A stretch of DNA of 64,000 nucleotides from Hemerocallis citrina. Lineage: Eukaryota > Streptophyta > Magnoliopsida > Asparagales > Asphodelaceae. Positions 1-11,148 of this stretch are shown here, piece by piece. Every line of letters begins with the position of its first letter. Positions within the stretch are counted from its first letter, which is position 1. The notes beneath the pieces were generated by a model. It was not told the DNA's origin, did not search any database, and worked only from the letters and a program-made list of their open reading frames with translations. Location: NCBI GenBank assembly GCA_017893485.1, contig CM030358.1:249675073-249739072 (forward strand), read 5' to 3'. A program made the position numbers and the translations under genes.

Positions 1-75
1 TTTTTAGAAAGTTGAGAACATCTACTACTACAACTCTTTAGTAAACAACTTTTTCAAATTCTGTGTAGAACTCAA
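1..75. repeat. end of a ~182 bp tandem repeat unit, left of the solo LTR
   Basis: This stretch matches the units at 3525-4310: a run with GAGAACATCTACTAC, a purine-poor spacer and TTTTTCAAATTCTGT. If the LTR at 76-3524 and one TSD copy are removed, the anchor motif here lies 182 bp before the next copy, the same spacing as between the other units. The array therefore continued through this point before the LTR inserted, and it runs off the left edge of the window. Confidence 0.75.
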
Positions 76-3000
76 TGTAACCCCTGTTTTTCCAAAAATG
101 TATTTTTGTGTATTTTCTGTATTTAAAATTTTCGCAAATTTTTTTTTTTTTAGTTTTCAAATTCTTTTGTTAAAATGTACTGTTGAATCTTCCATTTAAA
201 ATCTATTTTCGATCAATAATTGTATTTGTAACTATTCTGTATGATTTTATATTTTAATACGAATCTTACTATTATTTTTATTACTTTTAATTTATTTTTA
301 GTATTATTATTAAATTCTACTGTTAGTATTATTATTTTTATTGTTATTACAATTTGATTGTATATTAAAAATCCTATTGTATTTGCTAGTATTTGAGTAT
401 TAACTCAGTGTATACTATTTAATTTATTGCACTATGGTATTTCTAATTGTATATTTTCTATTGAATAAATTATTTACTTTTAATATTAATCTAATTATAT
501 TTTTTTGAATTAATTTTATTGAAACCCTAATGGATTTTTAATACCCATTAAACTCCTTTAAACCATATACCCTTTTAATTAACCACCTATTATAAACTCA
601 TCCACTACTTTCCTAATATATAATTCCCTTCCCATTAATTTCCTATCCCTACTTTAAATCTTACCTGATAACCTACCGAATACCCCCCTTCCCCACTCAA
701 CTACTCCTGATTTACACTCTCACTACCGAAATCAAATATCTACCATCCCAAGGCCCGTAGCTACACTGCCCACACCCGATTTTGTGTGATGTGCCGCCTC
801 CCTTCAGCCGAACCCTAATCCCTCACATATATAATTACTACCTTTTCACCCAATGCAGCCGTATGCTCCTTCTAGCCGCCACCAGAAAAAAAAAAAGAAT
901 TTTTTTCCCTCGGTTCTCCCTCTCTTCCTCGTACTCTCAGGGGTTGAGTGTGTGTGCGTGGTTATTCGTTCGTGGGTTTGTGCGTGTGTGATTCGTGATT
1001 TGCTTTGGATCGTGGATTTTTGTTCGTGGGTTTTGTTTGTTGCCGGGATCTGTTTCCGTTATTCTTGGTGTTCTTCGTTTTCGTCTTCGATTAAGGCAAG
1101 TAACTTGTACTCCAATTCATTTGTTTGATACAAGTCAAAAATACCACCTATAGTGTAGTTGGGTCTAGAGACGACTCTTGTTTGTGTTATGTTTGATGGG
1201 TTTTGTCTCTATTGTGAAAATTTGACCATAGATGACTCACGACACAATTGAGACATGAATTAACTTAGGTTTTACCCGTCTTGATTTTGACCATGTATGT
1301 GAGATTTTTGCGAGAATTCGTGATTTGGTTGAAACCCATGTGATATACTTGATGTGGACATGCTAGATATCCATAATTTATGATGTTTAGACACTTGGTA
1401 GACTTGATTTCATATTTGGTTGTGTTTTGAACAAGTTTTGTAGGATATATGTTGAGTTGTCGTTAAAAGGAAAAATCTGTAGTTTGTCGCTGATCTGTTT
1501 TGTTTGCTGTTTTGGACTGTCTTGAAGTCAGTATCTTAATTTTGGTATAAAACATGAGTTTTAGAGAATTTTGTCTATTTTCAAACTCCTCTGACCTTGC
1601 TTGATTTCGTTTTTGTATGTGTGAGATATGACTGTTTTACTACAGAGGTGTCGATCTTTTCCAGATTTCGTTTCTTGGTGTTCTTGATGACTAAATTATT
1701 TTGATAACTATACTACACATATTATTTTGATCTGAAACTTTGGTCAGACTTTCTATACTTATCTAGGGAATACCCAAAATTTTGATAGAGTTTATTGACG
1801 AGTTTTAGATGTCGTTTCACGCTTGTTTATAAGAACTATACTTGCTGTATTTTGTTGCTGTTCTGTAAAGAATCTTATTTTCACCCTGATTCCTTTTACT
1901 GTATGAAAAATATTTGTGAAATATGAAAGTTAAATTATTTTGTCTATTTTCATCTTCCTTTGGCGGATTTGGATTTCGTTTCACGGCTTGCGAGATACTT
2001 CAGCTTTCGTACTAGCAGTGTTGGGAATTCTAGATTGCCAAAGTACCGTTTCTTGATGTTTTCTTATTTTTGATGACTAAACTAGTTTTACTAGAATATT
2101 ATGAAACTTTATATTCTGATTCTAGACATATAGGAGAATACCCCAGATTTTTTTTGAATTTATTTGAGAGGTTTTTGATGCGGTTTCCTGACTGAGAATT
2201 CGTTTTCCTGATTTCTGACTGAACATGTTTTCTGGATTCAACCCTGTTTTGAGTTATGATGTTGTGAATTACTATATGACTTATTTATATTCGCTGGATT
2301 CGTGTGAGAATCTATTTTTCAGATCCTTCGATGGATCCAGGTTTGGATGTTTGTAGTAGCAGGAATCACTGTTTTAGTACAACACCGTCTTGCTGTCTTG
2401 AATTAGAAAACTATTTGTTCTACCCTGTTATGTGTTATCTTGTACCTGTACTTGTTTATCTTACACCCTGAACCTGATACATGTTTATACCCTGTTATCC
2501 TTGCTTTGTTTTGCGACACATACATGCATGCCTGATTATAATAATAAATAACCAAGGCGGAGTTAATGGGAAAGATCTAATAGTGGATAATTCAGAAACG
2601 TGTACTCGGAAGGGGGCCCATGTTTTCCACATTTGGAATTTGGTATATGATTTGGATTATTTGGAATTTGGTATATGATTTGGTTAATTTGGAATTTGGT
2701 ATATGATTTGGATTACTTGTCCCTGAGTATACTGCCCTGTATGGTCCCCTACGAAATCTAAAACGAAATTGCATTGACTGTAGCAACCATGTAGTAAAAG
2801 GATGGATGCATGAAGTGCTACCTAGATTGTAATCACTATAAGACTTGATACATGATCCTTGAACATGATACTTGAACATGATACATGATTGCTTGACACT
2901 TGACTACATGATACATGAGACTTGATACATGATTACATGATACTTGATTACTTGACACTTGATTCATGCCATTTACACTTATTCAGCTTGCCATGCTAGT

Positions 3001-3524
3001 TGTTTATTTTGACATCATGCTTATACCATGTTGCTAGATAGTTTTTCCCATGTACTTGTATCCTACATTATAAGTGGCTCGTAACTTGCAATTGATGGAT
3101 ACTTGTTTTTCTCTTTCTCTCTTCCCTGCATTCGTTGAATTGCAGATTTTGGAGAACAGGTTCGAGATGGTATTGGTGACATGAAGTATTAGTATTGGTT
3201 CTTGTTATAATTATTCTTTGTAGTTGCTTGAACAATAATTCCATTCATGTATTTGGATTTATTCTTGTATTTGGGCAATGTGACCCAGGATTTATTGTGT
3301 ATTTCAGATCATGACTATTTGAGATTAATATATTTTATTTCAAGTATTCTTGTTGGTATTTGGTTCATATGTGCATGTGGTTGACTTTTCTGGCTTCCGA
3401 CTCTGATTATATTGTGATATGTTGTAAAAATTCTTGAACAGATTATGGATAATGAAAATCATTCGTTGAGCTTTTTTTCACGTATCCGTATTCCGTATTC
3501 TCTTTTGGGAAGCGGGGCGTGACA
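76..3524 (+). mobile_element. solo LTR, 3449 bp, TSD CTCAA
   Basis: It starts TGTAACCCC and ends GGGGCGTGACA, giving TG...CA ends in a short imperfect inverted repeat. It is flanked by a perfect 5 bp duplication, CTCAA, at 71-75 and 3525-3529. No gag or pol lies between, so it is a solo LTR left by recombination between two LTRs. A plausible TATA box (ACATATATAATT) at about 825-836 gives a U3 of about 0.75 kb and a very long R-U5, as in Tekay/Del-type chromoviruses; that lineage is inference. Short repeats occur inside: about 30 bp units with GAATTTGGTATATG at 2635-2715, and CATGATAC/CTTGA repeats at 2840-2960. Short ORFs within it do not look coding. Confidence 0.85.
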
Positions 3525-4310
3525 CTCAAATTTTCCAATCTCAAACATATGTCAAAATTAACAGAAAATAGCAGTTTTGGTGGAAACTTGTAAAGCTCAT
3601 AGCTCATGCTACGCTTATCGGAATTCAATAAAATTGGACTTTTTAGAAAGGTGACAACATCTACTACAAATCTCTAGTTAGCAAACTTTTCAAATTCTGT
3701 ATGGAGCTCAAATTTCTCGATTTCAAATATATGTCAAAATCAACATAAAATAGCAATTTTCCTGGAAACTTGTAAAGCTCATACCTCATGCTACGCTTAT
3801 CGGAATTCAACAAAATTGGACTTTTTAGAAAGGTGAGAACATCTACTACAACTCTCTAGTTAACAAATTTTTCAAATTCTGTATAGAACTCAAATTTCCC
3901 GATCTCAAACACATGTCAAAATCAACAAAAACAGCAGTTTTGCTAAAAACTTGTAAAGCTCATATATTATGCTACGCTTATCGGAATTCAACAAAATTAA
4001 AATTTTTGGAAAGCTAAGAACATATACTACAACTCTCTAGTTGACAACTTATTCTAGTTCAGTCAACAAGAGGTCGAGAACTTCCAATCTCTCCAAACAG
4101 AAACTCAGCAAAGAAGATTGTGGCTGGAATTTTGTAAAGATCATTACCGGTGCAATACTTATCGGAATCTAACAAAATTGGGTTTTTTGGAAAGCTAAGA
4201 ACATCTACTACAACTTTCTAGTTGACAACTTTTTCAAATTCTTTATGGAACTCAAGTTTTCTGATTTTTTACACATGCCAAAAATCAACCCAAAAATAGC
4301 AGCTTTTTCG
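3525..4310. repeat. tandem array, ~182 bp units
   Basis: At least four further units follow the solo LTR. The anchor GA(G/C)AACATCTACTAC recurs near 3653, 3835, 4017 and 4198, so the period is 181-182 bp. Each unit also carries CTACGCTTATCGGAATTC and CAAAATTGG blocks. The length is typical of plant satellite monomers, but this short array could equally be an internal repeat of the long LTR-like sequence that ends at 7825. I do not recognise the monomer. Confidence 0.75.
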
Positions 4311-4519
4311 ATGCTCGCTGTTTTAGGGAAGCAATTTATTTAACCTATCAAACTAACCCAGAAAAATCTACAAAAATTAGAGCATGGAAAGAACAAGTAT
4401 GAGAACCTTTCATATTAATTTGGAGTCAAAATTCCAACTTTAGCATAAGTAATTAATTCTAACCATCATAACAACATACTATTTATTAAAGGTTGAATCG
4501 AGTCCATTTGTTTTGTTAT

Positions 4520-4790
4520 TTTGAAAAGAGTTTTCTGAATAGAGTTTTCTGAAAACTGTATTCTGAATAGAGTTATTCTGAAAATGAGTTTAAAAGCTGT
4601 TTGGTTATATTTTTTTTTCGAAAACTGTATTCTGAAAGCTGTTTATCTGAAAAAGAGAGTTTAGAAGTTGGTCTGTTATATTTCTAGCTGAAAACTGTTA
4701 TCTGAAAGCTGTTTTTCTGAAAAAACGAGTTCAAAAGCTGTTCTGTTATATTTCTTGCTGAAAACTGTTATCTGAAAGCTGTTAATTAGA
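4520..4790. repeat. short tandem repeat, ~65 bp units
   Basis: Diverged units of about 60-70 bp are built from AAAACTGT(A/T)TCTGAAAG, CTGTT(T)NTCTGAAAA and GTTATATTTCTNGCTG. They lie directly after the 182 bp array and probably belong to the same long repeat-rich LTR or flanking sequence. No coding potential was seen. Confidence 0.6.
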
Positions 4791-4799
4791 AATGCATAC

Positions 4800-6780
4800 A
4801 ACTAGTACTCATGGGTTCTTTTCCCAAATTTGAACTAAGACAATATGCGACTAGGTTCATGGGTTCTTTCTCAAAGTTGAGCTAGAATCACCTAGAACCT
4901 AATTGCATGGGTTCCTCGCCAATTCGAGCTAGAACTATCATGGAGCTTGTTTCATGGGTTTCTCCTTAAAAATCGAACTAGAGAAAATGTGGAACATGGG
5001 TTCATTTCAATAGTTCCATTGGATTAGCATGCAAGCTAAACTCATGGGTTCCACTGCAACATACAACTTAAACACGCATGGATTCTTTTGAATCTAAAAC
5101 AACCATTCAAACTCACGCATGGGTTCTTTTAAATCTAGAATAACTACACATCTCAAACATAGGTTCTTTACTAGAACTACTACAATAACACAAGCATGCG
5201 TTCTTTACTTAGAACAACTACAATAACTCAAGCATGGTATCTTCCTACAACTCAAGCACGAATACAATTCAAGCATGGGTTTCCTTCTACAACAACTCAA
5301 GCATGGTATCTTTCTATAACTCAAGCATGAATACAATTTAGGCATGGGTTTCCTTCTACAACAACTCAAGCATGGTATCTTTTTATAATCAACCTACAAC
5401 AACTCAAGCATGGTATCTTTCTACAACTCAAGCATGAATACAATTTAAGCATGGGTTTCCTTCTACAACAACTCATGCATGGTATACTTACTATATGGTA
5501 TATGGATTCTTTTTGAAACTAGAACAAGTACGAATGGGTTCATGGGTTTCACAAGCATGGTTCATGGGTTCACAAGTATGAATAGGTTCTCTTTTTGCCA
5601 TAGAACACAAAACTCAAGCATGGTAGGTTCCTTTACTATAATAGTTAGTAACTCAAGCATAATGTTCTTCATGGGTTCCACAAGCATGAATGGTTCATGG
5701 GTTTCACAAGCATGAATGGGTTCTTTTTAATCTAGGATTACTACACAACTCAAGCATGGGTTCTCCAGCAACCTAGAAAAGTTTAGAACATGCTACAATG
5801 ACTTATCTAAATTATTACAAGACTACTTCTTTAGGAAATTACAAGTCCTATATAATTACAAAGACTACATTTATTTAGTCTACAAATTTTCACATACTAC
5901 AACCCACTTTTCTTCAATCCTACAAGTTCCTACATACAAAAAGAACAACTTTTTATGAACTAGGGTTAGTAAAGATTAATTTCTTAACAAAGTAGAGAGC
6001 AACATACAACAAAACTTATCATTAAAAAGCTAGATGAGTTCTACAACCCTAGAATGGGTAAATAAACATTCTTACTACACTAATCTTTATAAGCACATAG
6101 TTATAGTCCAAGTCATTGTTTTTTAGTTCAACAAAACAACCATAATAACAACAATAAACATACAAGGTTAAAGATTCAACCTTTATGTGTTTTATTTAAG
6201 TTCCACCATCCATTTTTTTCATGGGATCCTTTTGATCCCTACAACCACCTTATGCTTAATACTTAGTCCAAGTCATTTTTATAACACACATACAACAAAA
6301 AGTGGACAAGAATCCACACAAATAAAAAGAGATAACTTCATCTTGATTTCGCACCGTTCTTATGCACAAATCTTAGTCCAAGTAGTTCAAAATAATTATC
6401 ATAACAACAATAACCATAGCAAGGTTCAATACCCTATCTTTATGTGATTTTGTTGAGTCCTACCAATCCATCTTTTTCATGGGATCATTTTGATCCCTAC
6501 AAACACCGTATACTTAATACTTAGTCCAAGTCATTTAGGAACACATATACACAAAAACACATCATAAAGATGGGTTCTTTTTAACCTACAACCATTTATA
6601 TGCTTAGAAAATAGTCCAAGTTGTTATAGAACATGTACATACAACATCCATCATCCTAAAGATGGGTTCTTTTTATCCTACAATAAATAACCATCAAAGA
6701 TGGGTTCTTTTCTCGCATAGAACCAAAAATAACCCTAAAGATGGGTTCTTTTCTATATAAAAAAAAATAAAAGAACAAAA
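4800..6780. repeat. degenerate repeats with CATGGGTTC and TAGTCCAAG motifs
   Basis: CATGGGTTCTTT recurs with a loose spacing from 4807 to about 5760. A tighter sub-array near 5220-5480 repeats CTCAAGCATGG(G/T)(T/A)T plus TTCCTTCTACAACAA. From about 6180 to 6760 a second pattern repeats TTTTGATCCCTACAA, CTTAGTCCAAGT and AAAGATGGGTTCTTTT. It is probably the transcribed part of a long minus-strand LTR, because a TATA box in that orientation lies just to the right. ORFs here are low-complexity artefacts. Confidence 0.5.
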
Positions 6781-6998
6781 CAAACTAAATATTAGAAGTA
6801 GAGAATCCCCACCTTTATTCTTGTAGGAAGGACAAGCTAGCTTTCCTTCTCCTTCCTCCTAGCTTCTACTACAAAAATCTCCAATGAAGAACACTCCTAT
6901 GGAAAAACCCCGAAATGAAGAACACTTAGGGTATCTTTCTCTTTCTTTTCCTTTCTCTTTTTTTTTCTTGTAAATGAGGCAAAAGGTGAAGGGGAGGG

Positions 6999-7009
6999 GT
7001 ATTTATAGG
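6999..7009 (-). promoter_or_regulatory. TATA box of the minus-strand LTR
   Basis: On the minus strand this reads CCTATAAATAC followed by C-rich sequence, the same arrangement seen in the Tat LTRs of this window. The pyrimidine-rich sequence that follows fits a 5' leader. Confidence 0.5.
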
Positions 7010-7323
7010 ATGAAAAGAGGGTGGAGAGTGCAAACTGCACAACCATATTTGCATAAACCCCCTTGGGGATATGTTTGGCCGGCCAACATGAGGAGGTGGA
7101 AGGGGTGAGGTGGCATGGTGAGGTGGAGGTGGAGACTTCTAGTAGAAGATACAATTTAAACCCTTATGTATCTCTAATTAATCCTAACCCTAGATTTAAG
7201 TCTCCAAACAAATCCTAGCCATCCAAATTTGATTAATCATGACAAAAATAAGATATTTTTGTCGAAAACACATACTATATGATTTGTGCAAACGTACTAA
7301 ATCTGTACAATGCACATACGTAC

Positions 7324-7401
<78 letters not shown>
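7324..7401. repeat. (TA)n microsatellite
   Basis: An almost perfect run of about 39 TA dinucleotides lies within the U3 of the minus-strand LTR. It creates Ile-Tyr repeats in several frames, which are artefacts. Confidence 0.98.
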
Positions 7402-7403
<2 letters not shown>

Positions 7404-7825
7404 GTTTGCAAAACACATAATCCGCATAAAAATAAATTAATTCCGAAAATAATAATAAAATAAATTTTATTATCGGCTCGGAAGATTTCAGTTTCAATTT
7501 GATACAATACAGATGTATACAAACTGGTATATATATACAGATAACGTTTATTAACAAAATCGGATGATATCCACCAAAAATATTTAAATTCTGGAAATAA
7601 AAATAAAATAATAATTTTAAATACCTGCCCGGGATTTTCTGGCCATCAAAAATGTGTTTTTCAAGATTTTGCATAAGTGCACAAAACTGATATAATACCT
7701 GTATATATTTACTAGTATATATGTCCAGGTACCTTTTTAAATGAGAAAGCCAAGTAATTTTAATAAAAATATTTTTATTCAAAAATAATAATTTATACAA
7801 TATAATATCCATTCGGGATATTACA

Positions 7826-9212
7826 GATGCCCTCTCAAAGCTAGCCTCCTCCTCCCTCCAAGGGCTCGAACAAACTGTCTTAATAAAAGTTCTACTGAAG
7901 CCCACCATCGAGGGAGAATGCCCCGAGCCGATGGAGATGCTGCCCTTACAACTCGAGGAGAATTGGATGAGGCCTCTGCTCAAGTTTTTCAGAGATGAGA
8001 TCCTTCCCTTAGATCCTAAAGAGGCCCGAAAGATCCGAACCAGAGCCGAGCGGTACACCCTCATCGAGAGAGTCTTGTACAAACGCTCCTACACCCAAGC
8101 AGACGGCAGATCCTACTTGAGGTGTCTCTCCCCTAACGAAGTCCAGTATGCTTTGAAGGAAGTGCATGAAGGGATATGTGGCGCTCACTTGGGAGCAAGG
8201 TCCCTCGCCCGTAAAATCTTGAACTATGGATATTTCTGGCCTACTCTCCTTCGCGATACCGAACAACACGTTCGTCAATGCGGCCCTTGCCAAAAATTAT
8301 CAACAATATGCCGCCTACCGTAAGCTCAGCTCTCCTCTCTATCCAGTTCAACCCCTTTTGCAATGTGGGGAATGGACTTGCTCGGGTCGTTCCCTCCGGC
8401 ACCGGGCCAGCTAAAGTTCCTTGTTGTGGCGATCGACTATTTCTCCAAGTGGATCAAAGCCGAGCCCCTAGCAACAATCACGGAGAATAGGGTACACCGC
8501 TTCTTTTGGAAAAATGTTGTCTACAGATTCGGCGTGCCCCAAATCTTGATAACGGACAATGGAACTCAGTTTACGGGGACAGCCTTCCGTGCTTTTTGCG
8601 CAGACCTCGGCATTCAGCAACGATCCTCCTTAGTCTCCCACCCCCAGTCCAACGGTCAAGCAGAGAACGCCAATCAGCAGATTCTCTCCGGCCTGAAAAA
8701 GAAACTGAGTAGGTCGGCTAAGGGGTTATGGTTAGAGTAGCTCCCCATTGTGCTCTGGAGCTATCGCACTATGAAGAGGACCCCCACAGGAGAATTGCCT
8801 TTCAACCTCACTTACGGCTCCGAAGCCGTATCCCCTTAGAGGTGGGTCTACCGTCCCCCCGCTTGATTGCTTACAACGAAGAGCAAAACGCAAATGAGCT
8901 TCGCGGCAACACCTCATCGATGAGATCCGTGAGAGATCCTCCATTCAGAAAGAAATCTATCGACGTAGGATTGAGCAATCCTACAATAGGAGAGTCTGCC
9001 CTACCAATCTCAAAGAAGGAGATCTGATGCTTAGGAAGCTGTCTATTTCTTTCCCCGGCAAGAAAGGGAAATTGGCACCCAATTGGGAAGAACCATATAG
9101 GATCTCCAAAGTTGTCCGCCCGGACGCTTATCAACTCGAAGATCTGGGGGTCAAGAGAGTGTCGAGGACATGGAACGCAGAGCACTTGTTGAAGTACCAA
9201 GAAGGTGTTTAA
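7826..9212 (+). pseudogene. Tat-A pol remnant: RNase H tail and integrase
   Basis: It opens with DALSKLASSSLQG, the RNase H tail also found in Tat-C, then a HHCC zinc finger (CGPCQK at its end) and the integrase core. WGMDLLG, TDNGTQF and GQAENANQ supply the DDE residues, and APNWEEPYRI is a GPY/F-like module. The frame is broken by a TAA at 8321-8323, where Tat-C has Gln, a TAG at 8738-8740, also Gln in Tat-C, and frameshifts near 8838 and 8905. It ends at 9212 after LLKYQEGV. It cannot make an active integrase. Confidence 0.88.
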
Positions 9213-9424
9213 ACACCGCTCCAAGCAACTTATCCAAGGGTGTTCTCCTTAAAGCTTGTTGAAGTTTGTTTCTTTTTCTTTATTAAGTTGAATAATGGCT
9301 CGCAACTTATAAGCAGCCGCTTAGTTGTTTTCAGTAAAAGTGTTTTGCCCCTGGAGATTCTCTATTCTAAGCATTTTGGTTGTACTACTTTTGGCCTTAC
9401 AAAAAAAAAACTCACTAAACAACA

Positions 9425-9985
9425 AGTTTGGAGTCCAACACTTGGTTCGATGCAACTTTTGCCACTTGCACACAAGTGAGTGCGAAATAGCTCACCATTC
9501 GGAATTGCTCCCACAACTTTTGATACTCTTTAAACGACAAGTTCGGAGTTCAACACTTGGTTCAATGCAACTTTTGCTACTTGTGAATGAGCGAGTACAA
9601 AGTAGCTCACCATTCGGAATTGCTCCTACAACTGTTGATACTCTCTAAACAACGAGTTCGGAGTCCAACACTTGGTTCGATGCAAATTTTGCCACTTGCG
9701 AACGAGCAAGTGCAAAGTAGCTCACCATTCGGAATTGCTCCCACAACTGTTGATACTCTCTAAACGACAAGTTCGAAGTCCAACACTTGGTTCGATGCCA
9801 CTTTTGTTACTTGCGAATGAGCAAGTACAAAGTAGCTTACCATTCAGAATTGCTCTCGCAACTGTTGAAACTCTCTTAACGACCAGTTCAAATTCCAATC
9901 CTTGGTTCGATGCCACTTTAGCTACTTGCGAACTAGCAACTACAAAGTAGCTTGCCATTCGGAATTGCTCCCATAACTGTCGATA
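9425..9985. repeat. Tat-A pol-distal tandem array, ~107 bp units
   Basis: Five to six units each contain CCAACACTTGGTTCGATGC, ACTTGCGAA(C/T)GAGC and GTAGCTCACCATTCGGAATT. The same repeat family lies at the matching place in Tat-C (49150-49850), so it belongs to the element and was not acquired after insertion. ORFs across it are artefacts. Confidence 0.88.
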
Positions 9986-10225
9986 CTCTTGCGGCAAAAG
10001 ACAAATTCTCATAAAAGGTTCAAAAAAAAAGGAACATATTATTTCTTCAAAATTCGAGATACAAGTCTTAACTCTAGACCAAAAACTCATACAAGAGATT
10101 ACAAGACTACAACATTTCGCCCTAACCCCTCCTAGGGAGTGGGATGCTTCTATTAAGCGAAACGCGTGGGCGCCGAGCGCTGTGTTGCTGATGGCCCACA
10201 GATGTCCCTAGGCTAGTGAGTCAAG

Positions 10226-10867
10226 TCACATCGTCAGTACCCAATCTAATAGTGGCCCCAACAGATGCTCCACTCGATGAACCGGCCATGCCACTTTGCG
10301 CATCTCCGGGATTCCACAGTTAGGGGGCGAACGAAGTGCTAGCTCATGGAACGACTTCCCCTGAGTGTACTCACCCTGTAGGTAGGAGGTGCTCCTAACG
10401 TTGCTTCCTTCGGACAACCATCGCAAACAGGCATTCTCCGCCTCCAGCTCGACAACCCGCTCTTTAAGAAAGTCATCTGTTACTCTAATCATTAGGCAAG
10501 GCAGTCGGCTCAAACTAGCCCCTCGTAAGACATCAGAAAGAGTCCTACGGAGATGAGCTGCCTCTAGACTTTTCTCGAGCACCACGTTCTTCAATCCGTC
10601 TCTCTCAGACCTCGCCTCGAATAGAGTGTGACGAAGAAATTTGAGCCGAAAACCATGGTTGACCTCCATCAAATAACAAGACTCCTTGCCCTCGGTGGGC
10701 ACTTCGCGAAGCCTCTCTTCGAGGCACCTCATCTCGATGTCTCGGTGAGCTAAGGTTAGCCTCAAATGGCCTAACTCTCGCTCCGCTTTATAAAGCAGCT
10801 CCCGAGAGCGAGAAAGGCCAAACTCCGCAACGCCGAGCTTATGATGGAGAACGGACGAATCGCCACC
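10226..10867 (-). pseudogene. Tat-A antisense gene B remnant (coiled coil)
   Basis: This is the counterpart of the reading frame at 46872-47792 in Tat-C. Shared blocks include RRELLYKAERELGHLRL-type helix, HRDIEMRCLEERL and the C-terminal NVRSTSYL / GKSFHELALRSP. A splice acceptor (TTCACTCAG) lies at the same place as in Tat-C, so the exon would start at 10867. The frame is open to a TGA near 10226 but lacks the Ser-rich and Lys-rich C-terminus of the Tat-C version. Function is unknown; heptad-like Leu spacing suggests a coiled coil. Confidence 0.65.
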
Positions 10868-11148
10868 CTGAGTGAACCAATAAAAAAGAGACAACAAAAG
10901 TCAAACGCTCGAAGTGTAAGAGGAACAACAAGATATTTCTAATTCTCTTTGGGCCCTACGTCGCAACATTAGGTGCAAGAAACTTCATTTCATTGACAAA
11001 ATGGTACAAAAGCAATGGCCAGTCTGCCATAAGGCAGTACAAAAACAAAACATCAAAAATCAAAGACGAAGAACGAGTAGACTCAGAGTCAAGGAGCCAC
11101 CTTGGGGGGCTGCTCCGCAATCACCCTCGGCACCTCCACGATTGCTGT

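Larger units (their letters stand above)
6781..7825 (-). mobile_element. 5' end (U3) of a long LTR, minus strand
   Basis: Read on the minus strand, a boundary TGTAATATCCCGAATGG starts at 7825 and cuts cleanly into the RNase H/integrase reading frame of the Tat element to its right. The first base outside is 7826, and a TSD would be GATGC at 7826-7830. A TATA box follows about 820 bp in, at 6999-7009. TGTAATATCCC starts are common in long-LTR plant gypsy elements. The LTR would then extend left through the repeats to beyond position 1. The far end and the second TSD copy lie outside the window, so it could be a solo LTR or the 5' LTR of a full element. Confidence 0.55.

Noticed and set aside
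853..1128. 91-codon ORF near the left end
   Set aside because: It lies in the T-rich leader part of the solo LTR and has no protein-like composition.
7297..8082. 261-codon minus-strand ORF
   Set aside because: It runs through the (TA)n microsatellite and across the junction between an LTR and Tat-A pol; the Ile-Tyr run is an artefact.
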